Part shown: positions 11,578 to 22,400 of the stretch, in pieces
Layout: each line of letters opens with the position of its first letter
Position numbering within the stretch: the stretch's first letter is position 1
From: Aristolochia californica
Lineage: Eukaryota > Streptophyta > Magnoliopsida > Piperales > Aristolochiaceae
Reading direction: 5' to 3'
Assembly: GCA_029961685.1 (NCBI GenBank)
Contig: JARWKL010000001.1
Span: forward strand, 52,788,062 to 52,852,061
DNA: 64,000 nucleotides
Notes under the pieces: model-generated
Database searches by the model: none
What the model was told of the DNA's origin: nothing
What the model saw: the letters and a program-made list of their open reading frames with translations, nothing else
Made by a program: the position numbers and the translations under genes

Positions 11578-14147
11578 AAGCCAAGTGTATGCTCAAATGT
11601 ACGAAACAATTTCCCCAAGAGATTGACCATATTCTACCTCTAGCTAGGCACTCTCTATCTAGATTCAATCGGATTCTTGATGAATCTATCTCAAAACAAA
11701 AATTGAAAAGAAAGGCAAAATGTACGCCCTTATCAATTGGAGGGTAACCTTCTCCTTTAAGAGATCCAAGCCTCCAGCCTTTATAGCACAATGAAAGATG
11801 TTGGAGATTATCTAATGTGTATGCAATTGAGATGGTATGAGAAAAGAGAAGATTTTCAAGAGTTTGGTTCACTCTTTCTCAAAAATGTACTTTAAGAAGA
11901 TTTGCAAGGGATAAGAGTAAATGTTTGACGCTATACCAATAAAGGTTCATTAACTTCTCAATAGGAGCTTTGGTGGGGTACTTATAACTTCTCCAAGCCA
12001 AACTAGCAACTTTTGCCTATTTGTTAAAGGTTAAGTTTACATTGATCGATTAGTGTAAAGTGGATGATCGATTAATCGAGTCTAATGAATATTTTTCTAT
12101 TAGTATATGACTTATTGGTCGATGGTATGATCGATCCATATCCTCCCATTGGGTTTAACATTTTAAGTGATCGATCATGATCGATCAATGTACATGGTAT
12201 GATCGATCAATCAAAATTTTCCCTGGTAGTGCATTGAAAGTATGATCAATCAATGATCTACCTATGATCAATAATGTTTAATCCCTGACTGAAAAATGTT
12301 TTGTATGATCGATTAGTTAGCAAGAATTTGTTTTGCCTGGACAGTATTCATCGCTCAGTCCAAACAGGTTGATCGGTCATGCTTTATATTTTTGGCCTAT
12401 GCACTTCTGGTTGATCAATCACTGACAGATGTTGATCAATTATTTTAGTGTCAGTTCATCTAATAGAATTTTAAAGCATGAGAATAAATAATCCTAAGTG
12501 ATTTTAATATGTATGAAATGTGTATATGTATTTGTGAAAACATGTTTGAATGCAAAATATGTCATAAAACTTCAAGTTTGTATTGTACCACAAGTTTGGA
12601 AGGAGTGGACAATTCTCCTTACATAAACTGAGTTTTTGACATTTCTAAATGATTCCTAAAATTATAGGCTTCAATTTTTCTTCGTCTTCTAATAATGCTT
12701 CTTCAAGAGGTCTTGGTTTTTCATGAGGCTTGAGGTCTTTGATAAGCTTGTATCGATTCAATGCTTTAGACATTGTGATTGATGTCTCATGAAGGAAAAA
12801 TATCTGAAATACTAAATTTACAATTGTCAACTCTATTAGGTTTTGTTATCATCAAAATCAAGAAGGGAATCCACACAACACTGTAGTATTTCACAAAATG
12901 TTTGATCATTACAAGTACCAGAGTTGAGCTCAAGGAGTGAACTACACCTTTGGCCAACTAGTGAGAGGGTTATGTTTTGGTAACATCATCACTATGCTTG
13001 AGCAACTTTGTTACCTTTGAGTCTTTTCTGAAGAGAAGACAATGTTTTTTTTGTTATCTTTTCTCTTGAAAAAAGGTTAGTTGGTAGAAAGATTCTTTGT
13101 CATCACATGAATGCCTAGAGCAACATGAACCATGGAAGAAGCACTCACGGATGCCCCACTCAAGAGAAAGAAGCACTCAAACGCGTGGTGACTAACGTGA
13201 AGACATGTGAGTAGGAGACCAAGGGATCGTAGGGCCTCATGTTTGGGCATCATTTTCCATCATATCATACAAGATATAAAATTTAAAAGTTTATTTGGTT
13301 AATAAAATTTAAAAAGTATGAATCCAAATAAATTATGAATATGTATTTGATATAAATCATTAAATTAGTATATAACTTCAAATTTAAATTATTACATAAT
13401 AATACCTCCGTAATAAGTTTGAATAATAATAAATTATTTATTATTTAAATATTTAAATAGGTGAAAGATATTTCAACATATAATGAAAAATATTACTTTT
13501 GTATTATCTAATAGATATATAAATTATTTAATAGATCCAATTTTAAGTTTTAACTCAAAAATTCTAATAATAAAACTAACTATAGAATCTTATATTTACT
13601 CTAGAATTCCATGAACCAACAACATGGTTTTAGTAAATAACTTTGGAAAATTTACGAATTAGAGATTAAATGATGCTAATTCTACAATTTATAGAACAAA
13701 AGATGATGTATTCACAATTTAGTTTTTGGGATGAAAATGCCTCTGTATCCAACCCACCATTTTCGTAACATAGGATAATACCTCCAAATAACATAATCCT
13801 TGTTTCGAGCCCATTGTAAGACATCTTTCTTTTAAGGAACAACTTAAAAAATTACCTGTTTATAACAAATTCTAAACACACTAGCATTTCAACCAATATG
13901 AAAGCAGTTACCACATTCAACCTACATTTGAGCTCCTAAGGGCATAGAGTATCTCTTTTAGGCTTATTTATATCATTATCTGAGTTCAAAAGAATGAGAA
14001 CAGAAGTAATATGTACATGATGCATCTCCTTCTCAGGCTGTTAAGGATAGACTCAAAGAGACTCTAATTTGTATACGTTGATATGATACAGAAGAACAGA
14101 TAAAATGCGTACACAAGAGAACAATGGTATTTAGGCTCAGTGGATCC
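11578..14147. other. Intergenic, AT-rich, GATCGAT-rich patch
   Basis: No gene or transposon domain is seen. 12040-12460 holds seven exact GATCGAT and several GATCAAT variants. 13320-13560 is extremely AT-rich. 13990-14147 lies just beyond the stop codon of the minus-strand gene and would hold its 3' untranslated region. Confidence 0.6.
12040..12460. repeat. Cluster of GATCGAT / GATCAAT motifs
   Basis: Seven exact GATCGAT and at least five GATCAAT or GATCGGT variants in about 400 bases, often preceded by TAT or TGG, at irregular spacing. Not a strict tandem array. Function unknown. Confidence 0.5.
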
Positions 14148-17100
14148 TTACATCTGTTTGGACTTGCTCTCAGAGTTTAGTTGTCTCCCTAGTAAAATGA
14201 GCCCTACAGTCGCAAATGCAGACAAGACGGTGGATGAATAGCATATAGCCAGCAGAGCTCCTCTTAGAGACTGCATCAGCAAGTAGCACATACCAGGTGT
14301 CAAACTATTAACTAAAATCACAAATTTGGGACAAACTTGCAACTGAAGCTAAATGCTTCATTACAGTAATCCATATATACCTTGGATACTAGCAATGCAT
14401 TATCATTTGCATGCTGCAGTGAGCTCTCTGGTAAATTTTCGATGCCTTGACTGAGTTGCCAAGAAAGAATTCTGCGCTCCAAATTCCACAAACAATCAAC
14501 ACATGACCGGCCTTAGTAATCTGAAATACATAGCCGGCATCCATAACTTTAGAAGATATATTACCCAAAAACGATACCAATTGCAGCTCCAATATTTGCT
14601 TTTGCAGGTGTCAGTTCAACCTGTAGTTCACCAAACTGCAGTGCCCACCAATGTTAATAAGTCACCAGTGGCTTCTATCATCAAAATGAATGTGTAATAT
14701 AGAGAGAGAAGTTGTTACCTTCAGAGTTCTTGCTTCCATTTTGGGTTTTTCAGTAGTAGTGATAGCAGGTATTGCAGATAGTACCTTCCCTGTCTTAACC
14801 ATATTCTTTGCAATCTGTAAGATCATGTAAGCATGTCAATAGGTTTTTCCTTTTTAATATTTCCAGAGATAAAGGAGGTATATAGTGGCTAAAAAAAAAA
14901 AAAATTGTTAAACTATGTAAAGCTAGCAGAAGTCAAATAAAGCAGATCAACAGACAGGCCAAATGTTCATGGATTCGGCAGATTATGTCATTTGGTTGAG
15001 GATGGTTCTTTATCACACCACTAACTGATATGGAAAGTTACATACGTCCCTGGATCTCCATTCAGCAGGATGTTTGTTGTCAGATAGTGTTAGACCACTA
15101 GTTTAGTGTAAAATGATAATTGTGGTGTAAGAAGGATAAGGAAGGTAATTTCTTAATGAAAAGTGTAGTTTTATTATTACAAATTGCTAGAGTTCAAATA
15201 AGATGGGGTGTCCCCCATATAGATGGGAAGCTTCCTCCCAAAGGAAGTTCCCTAGTAGGTTGTGTTAGAGTTTGGTTTTCCGATCCCTAACAGGTCGGCC
15301 TTTTCGGGAGTATTGGCTAGACTCTTGACATGGTATCAGAGTTGTCCCGCGTTCGAATCCCGGAGTGTAGCGGTCACGGACGTGGGAGCGGGGGAACGGT
15401 GGGTGTTAGAGTTTGGCTTTCCGCTCCCTAACAGGTCGGCCTTTTCGGGAGTATTGGCTAGACTCTTGACAAGTTGAAGGATCCTAAAGTAGCAAGGTCA
15501 AGTTTGGGAGCTTACTAGTGATCTTCCTCTGCCAATAGGTAGTAGAGCAGTAGAGTTTTGATATAAGGACTGTAATTCCCTAAATAAAGCTTTAATGAAG
15601 AGCATAGGGCAACAAGAACCCTCACGTTATTTTTATCTTAGTATTTTGTGCCTACCATTGTTCCTCCAAGAGCTTCCATGCTGCTGAATCTACACTTCTT
15701 CTCCTACTTCCTTATCACTCCTCTTCTTAACATGAAGACCCTTCTCCCTTTGGAAGGTGGAGTTATACCATTGGTATTAGAGTCTTAAGATTTGGAAAGA
15801 AGATAGTGAGAACAACACATCAACAAACATTGAATGATTCAAAGGTGTTATTTACTTATTTATTTAAAAATCTCCTGTGTTTTGAAGTAAAAAGGGAATT
15901 TTTCTTCTTCTTCTTCTACTTCTTCTTCAGTAAAACAGGTCCCATTTGATGAAACTTAACATAGCCATCACAGGAAAAAGAAGACCTTGAGTTTTGTGAA
16001 GTTGAGTCCAAGGCCCATCCCAAGATGACTAGCTAACTTAGGAAACCTCTTTCCCAACTAATAAACTCAAGATCTTTGCACTCACTAATCCATGTGGGAC
16101 TATTCTTTAACACTTCCCCTCACGTGTAGGCCTTCTTTTGTGGCTTTACAAGTGGATAATTTAGGTGTAGGCCTCTTTTATGGCTCTACAAGTAGATAAT
16201 TTTAGGTGTAGGCCCCTTTTGTGGCTCTACAAGTGGATAGTTTAGGTGTAGGAGTAGGCCCTTTTTTGGCTATACAAGTGGATAGTTTAGGTGTAGGCCT
16301 TCTTTTGTGGCTCTACAAGTGGATAGTTTAGGTGTAGGCCCACATATACTCACCTACTTTGATACCATGTAAAGTTGGGTTCAAGGCCCATCCCAAAATA
16401 ACTAGCCGACTTAGGAAACCTCTTTCCCAGCTAATAAAATCAAGATTTTTATACTTATTGATCCATGTGGGACTATTCATTAACACTCCCCCTCACGTGT
16501 AGGCCCTCTTTGTGAGTCTACAAGTGGATAATTTAGGTGTAGGCCATTTTTTGTGGATCTACAAGTGGATAATTTTAGGTGTAGGCCATTTTTTGTGGCT
16601 CTACAAGTGGATAATTTTAGGTGTAGGCCCTTTTTATGGCTCTATAAGTAGATAGTTTAGGTGTAAGCCCTCTTTTGTGGCTCTACAAGTGGATAGTTTG
16701 GGTATAGGCTCACATATGAGTACCTGCTCTAATACCATGTGAAGTTGGGTCTAAGGCCCATCCCAAAATGACTAGCCAATTTAGGAAACCTCTTTTCCAG
16801 CTAATAAACTCAAAATCTTTGTACTCACTGATCCATGTGGGACTATTCGTTAACATAATCTATCAATCTTGAGTCATCTTAAGCTCATGACAATTGGTTA
16901 GCTAGAAAACTTGAGTTGATTCAAGCCCATTTGAGCCAGCCACTCTAGTGTTCGTTTAAGCATTCATTTATGGCTTTCCAAATCCGCAAAGAAGCTCACT
17001 TCACATGGTTGGATGCTGCCATATCCTGCATGGATGGCTCACAGCTCTTAACTAACAGCATCGAACCAGAACTCGCGAGCTCTGAAACTTTGCTCTCCAA

Positions 17101-19320
17101 CTGTGAGCTGGTCATCTGCAATAGAGACCTAAAAGCCAAACAAGACATGGCCCAATTGTTAGAAAACTTCAATTCCCAACAGTGAAACTCCATCCTTGGA
17201 AAAGATCACCTGCCAAAACCCTAACCTCAATGCCCCAACCTCATTAATAGACCAGCCCACCAGTCTCCGGCTTTGCCTAACTTGCCTAATCTTCTCGAAG
17301 CACAAAACCGAAGATGATCCAGTTGAATGACCAGTAAAGCTGGGAACTTCTTCAAGTTCCATGGCACCACCACAAATGACGAAAGGGTTCTCTTGTGCAA
17401 GCTTTGTGTGTCTGGTTCAGGCCTTCCAAATACATGGACTTTGACGTTGTCTTGCACAAATTTGCACCAAATGGGAAGAAATACAGCTTACCAGTTGAAA
17501 ATTAGAACAATTTTCTAATAGAATCGATTGGTTGGAGAAGTCCCAATTTGGGGGAATATAGGTGGTCTCAAATTGGAATTCACTGTCAATGTATGCATTT
17601 CCGTCCAGTGCCTTAACTGAAGCCATTGCTCTGGCACACATGCAGGAAGGAAACAACAAGCTATATGAGCCAAAGAACCAGCTACAGCCACCAAGGAACC
17701 TACCCAACAGACTCCGACCAACTCCAGCGGCTGCATCTTGAAGTGCTTTAACTTGAAGGAGATAAAAGAATGGCGCTCTGAGGGCCTTTGTTCCAACTGT
17801 AACAAAAAGTTCACCGCAGGGTACCAGTTTCAATGATTCCACCTTTATCTTTACGATGGTGGGGACCAGAATTTTGATGGGAATGACCCCAACTTAGGAT
17901 AACGATTTTGAACCTTGAGAACAAGGTTCATCTGTAGAAGGGAAGAATTTTAGAGCATTTATTTAGGCTAAAACAGTAATTATGGGTGTAAGAAGGATAA
18001 GGGAGGAAATTTCTTAATGTGGGGATGGTTTTTTCATCAGAAATTGCTTGGGTTCAATAGGAGGGGGCATCCCCCATATAGAGAAACAGTTGGGAAGCTT
18101 CCTCCTAAAAGAACTTCCCTAGTAGTTTGAAGGATCCTAAAGTGCACAAGTCAAGTAGGTATGGGAGTCCTCTAGTAGTTTTCTAGTAAATTGAAGGATC
18201 CTAAAGTGGGCAAGTTAAGTAGATTTGGGAGTTCCCTAGTAGTGTTTCATTGAAAATAGAAAAGTATAGTCGAGTTTTAATACAAGGAGAATGGTAATCC
18301 TAGAACAAAAGCCTCAATGAAGAGAATAAGGCATCAAGAACCCTCACGTTGTTTTTTATGTGTTTTGTGTCTGTCATTGTTTCTCCAAAGCTTCCTTACT
18401 TCTGCATCCCACTCCCTGCCAGTGTGAAGACTCTATCCCCTATGAAAGGTGGAGTTGTAACAGATAAATAGTACACAACACATCCAACTTCATGTCTTTC
18501 CTTCTTAACAATCATCACCCAAAGAAATTTGACTGTATGTGCTTAACAGTAACCTACTTTATCAAGTCAATTACTGGAGTTCATCCAATGTACAGCTATC
18601 ATAACTGCAGTTGAAAAGCCAATTATGGTTTTCACAGAGAAACTGACTTTGGAAATGAGTTTCTCTAGCTTACTTTGAGATTTTTAGGAGTTGAACAAAG
18701 TGAAAGTTTATGAGCATCATACAGATTGTGCCTTAAATTTATCATAATTTATGAATAGTCACAATAATTCGCATAGTGATTTTTAACAGGAAGCATTTTT
18801 AAAAAACTTAAGACAGCAAACTACTCATTTATAGCATGTGCTGCCAAATATATTAGAAGGACTTAGGTCCTTCAGTTCATCAATTATAATTATATATGGA
18901 GATCCAAAGACTAAGTAAAGAACAGTGATCTTGAGAATGACTAAAGTAGGTTATGATTTCCAGTTCTCCAGTTTTGATAAACAACTTTACATACCTTGTT
19001 GGAAGTTAGAACCAGCAAAGGCAGAACTTTCTTTTTTATTTTTCATACAGTGCATAGAAGTCCCAGAAGGGCAATCTACTGTCTTAGATAAGCACATCAA
19101 ATCAAGAATTACTAAAGCATTTCTATATATGTACAACAGTACTTTCAGAATTCCAGGAGAAAACTGTTCAACATAAAGCACCACTGGTTGATACCCTTTG
19201 CAGCTCCCCTTGGCCATACTGCCCCATTGCCTCAAATCTTCGTCCAGCAGATAGTAAACGTTTTCCAAAAGCTACATCACAATTAGACAGTCAAAACTTC
19301 ACAAAATTGTAACAAGCATA

Positions 19321-19400
<80 letters not shown>

Positions 19401-22400
19401 TCTTGCCTGATTTGGCATTGTCAGACAAAGAGCCCTGCAATGAGGGGAGCTTGCTGACTATACTAGTTGAAGTTGAGGTGTCTGCTTGCTCCCATGCTTG
19501 AGATAGATTCAAGAGCATCTCACCCAATTCTTGACCACACTGAAGATAAAAATTCAGATAGACGATGATCAATTAATTATGTTCTCATCAATTCACCCTA
19601 GTATTGAGACATTTGCAGAAGTTCACAACGAATCTAAGCCAAATATTATGAATGTTAATTTCTTCTCAAAACGAAATAAACCAAATAATATAGTCAATGA
19701 GTTCCTTTTCAGTTGTGAGATGTTCGAGTCCTAGGCGGCCTACATTATCTCTCACCAAAAAAACAAAAAAAATCTGTGTTGAGTTTAAAAGAAAAAGCAA
19801 TGGACAAGATAGACAAGAGAGGAAAATGTCAAAAGAGATGAGAAAGGAGAGGAACCAAAAAAGAGAGCACGTGCATGATGAATGAGAATAATATAAGAGA
19901 AGACTATGTCTTTGCTCTCTTACATAATCTTTTTATAGTAGGTTACAAAAATAAACTTTCCTAAAGCTCCCATACACCCATTAATATCTCACTAAATCTA
20001 CAAATCAATATGCCATAATAAGGCAACTAATCCTAGAGAATAAGGAGAGAATTCTCCTATTCTTGTACACATGCATGATGTGAAGTCCACTTGTCCTCTT
20101 CTTCTCTAACTTTGCTTCAACTGTGAGACCTCGTTTGCATGAGACTAACCTTAGATTCCATGAAACTTGTGAGATATAATTTGCATGAGACTCATCTTAG
20201 ACTCTTTGATGTAACTTCTTCAACACTCCCCCTCAAGATGGAGTTTATAACTTCAGCTTGACACAATTTTATTGTGAAACTTGTCAACTTGAAAAAGAAT
20301 TTTTGATCTTGTGTGGCATGAAAAAGAAATTTTAATTGACTTGCCTTGATTCATCTTATTCTTGTTCACATTTTACTTGTTATTTTCATCTTCTCATGTT
20401 CTTCCCCTTACTTGGGTATTGGTCTCATAAAATTTAATTACCACAACTAGTGAAATCCTTCATGTTGAATTTCTGGAAAAACTTTACCAACTTGATGTAA
20501 TTTGAGTACATAAGCCTATATTTATAATAGAGGAAACAAGTAGATCCAATTATAATTAAAATACCCTTATCTCAGTTACACCCAAAGTTAAATACTAAAA
20601 GATAAGTCCTAAAACAATTGACAAATTGAACATAAATAGAAGACTAACATAACTAAAACACCTTTAACTGAGACACTTCTGTGAGATCACTTTCCATGAG
20701 ACTCTTCTTAGACTGCACCATATTAATTCTAGCCCTATGAAACTTCTTACTGTGAAAGTCATATAAGAATCTTTCGTACCTGCTATTCAACACTCCCCCT
20801 CAAACTAGAATTTATAACTTCAGTTTGCAATGAAAACGATTTTTGGTCTTCAATCTTCATTGTCTAAAATTTTTTCATAGATGTTGAATCTTCATCATCC
20901 GTTCTTCCCCTTTCTTGAATATTTTAGTCTTAGTGTCACGCGGTTAGATTTTGGCTACATCCGTCTAGCCAAGCGGAATATCTACCCCGTGTGGCCTAGC
21001 TCTTCCCAAGAACTAGTCAGCCTCCTTGTGCCTCGGACCTTCTTCCCAACCTCCCACACTCGATGTTGCAAGACAAAGGGACAATGGAAAGACCAAAGAG
21101 ATGGAAGAGAAAAGCTCAACTCTATTGAAGGCTAAAACTCTCTATACACTTGGAGAGCAATGAATGCAAAGAATGCTCAAGAATGCTTTACAATGGGAGA
21201 GGCCCCTCCTATTTATAAGCCTCCTCCCTGGCCTTGGAAGGCTCTAGAAACTCATAAAATCGTGCCAGCTGTCCCTGGCCTTTAGAAATTTCTAGAGAGG
21301 CCCAGAAAACCCTTCAGAACTGGAAATTTCCGCTTCTGGTGCCTTCTGGAGTCTTCCGGACTCTTCTGGCGCCAGGCCGCGCGCGCCCCGCCCGCCCCAC
21401 CTGGGTCTTGCGCGCGGGCACCTCGCCTTGGGCTCCTGCGCGCGGGCACCAGGCGCCATGCCTCTGTGCGCGGGCGCCCCGCCTGGAGTCTTGCGTGCAG
21501 GCGCCTCGCCTGGAGTCTTGTGGGCGCCTCGCCTGGAGTCTTGCGTGAGGGCGCCCTGCCAGGAGTCTGGGGCGTGCGTAACCCCGCTTTGCCTGCCTGG
21601 CTTGCGTGCGACTTGCCCAGCCTTGTGTGCGCTGCACCAAGGCATGTGCTAGGCTTGCCGGCGTTACATCCCAAACTTGGATGGCTGCCATACGCGCTTC
21701 CTCTGCCGTATGCGCATTGCCTTTCCTTGTGCTGGAGCAGTGTGGTGGGCATGTGGGTATGCCGTCTGAACTCGGCTGGTTGCCCCTTGTCTCACTTAGT
21801 CACATAAATATTACCACAACATGTGGAACAAAATACCTCTTTCTTGTATTTTTTCATCTATTTCTCCCCCTCAAACTGGGGATAAAAAGGACATAGAGAC
21901 CCAACTTGGATAAAACACAATGTGGGAGAAGAAAATCACTTCTAGTCGTACGATAAAAGTCCATATACCAGTCAAAAAGATAATAATCTAAAACACATTC
22001 TGCTCAATTTTAAAGGTGGAAAAACTGCCCAACTTTAGGGCTTAACAAAGAGACTACTTGCTTTTTAAGAATAGCTCAAACACACATCACCTCTTCAGTG
22101 AAGAATAAAAGATTTGACTAGAGTTGGATGTTGGGCACACTCCTATACTTTTTAGGTAGTGGGTCTAGGCATTGCTCAGAAGTGATGAAAACACAAGAAG
22201 ATAAATTGAAGAAATACTAGAGAAAAACAACTTAAACAGAAAGGATGTGATTATGCAACACTCATACTTCTAAAGTGATCTTTTTTTTTTTTGAAAACTA
22301 GGAGAAACTATAACGGTAGAACTTAATAAATTTGACCAAGTATAACTTTTTTGAGGTGACTACAATTTTTCAGAGTTAACTATGTGGAAGATACACAACC

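Larger units (their letters stand above)
15088..18462 (+). mobile_element. Non-autonomous LTR element (element E) in intron 5 of the plastid-protein gene
   Basis: 5' LTR about 15088-15770 (enlarged by the nested 209-bp element) and 3' LTR about 17948-18462 align along most of their length (shared GTAAGAAGGATAAG, CATCCCCCATATAG, GAAGGATCCTAAAGT, GGTGGAGTT). A primer site TGGTATTAGAGTC follows the 5' LTR at 15772. A purine-rich stretch (GTAGAAGGGAAGAA) precedes the 3' LTR. Flanks GATAG (15083-15087) and GATAA (18463-18467) are a probable TSD with one mismatch. The interior holds a miniature-element array (15995-16855) and about 1 kb of unrecognised sequence (16856-17947). No gag or pol. Confidence 0.7.

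Noticed and set aside
11562..11872. Overlapping plus and minus frames near 11.6-11.9 kb
   Set aside because: Both strands open over the same bases, no domain recognised, adjacent to an LTR end.
15342..15375. Possible tRNA gene around GTTCGAATCCCG
   Set aside because: No acceptor stem, D-arm or anticodon stem can be folded around it; it lies inside a miniature LTR element.
16113..16737. Regular about 41-bp repeats resembling a CRISPR array
   Set aside because: Units are contiguous without unique spacers, lie between LTRs in a plant nuclear intron, and no cas genes exist.
17417..17842. 141-residue minus-strand frame as a gene
   Set aside because: No motif recognised, no splice context with the neighbouring exons, and it lies in the interior of an LTR element; kept only as a possible captured fragment.
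21282..21807. Several overlapping open frames up to 156 residues on both strands
   Set aside because: All come from the GC-rich repeats of the solo LTR (few stops by composition), with Arg/Ala/Gly-rich low-complexity products and no conserved motif.
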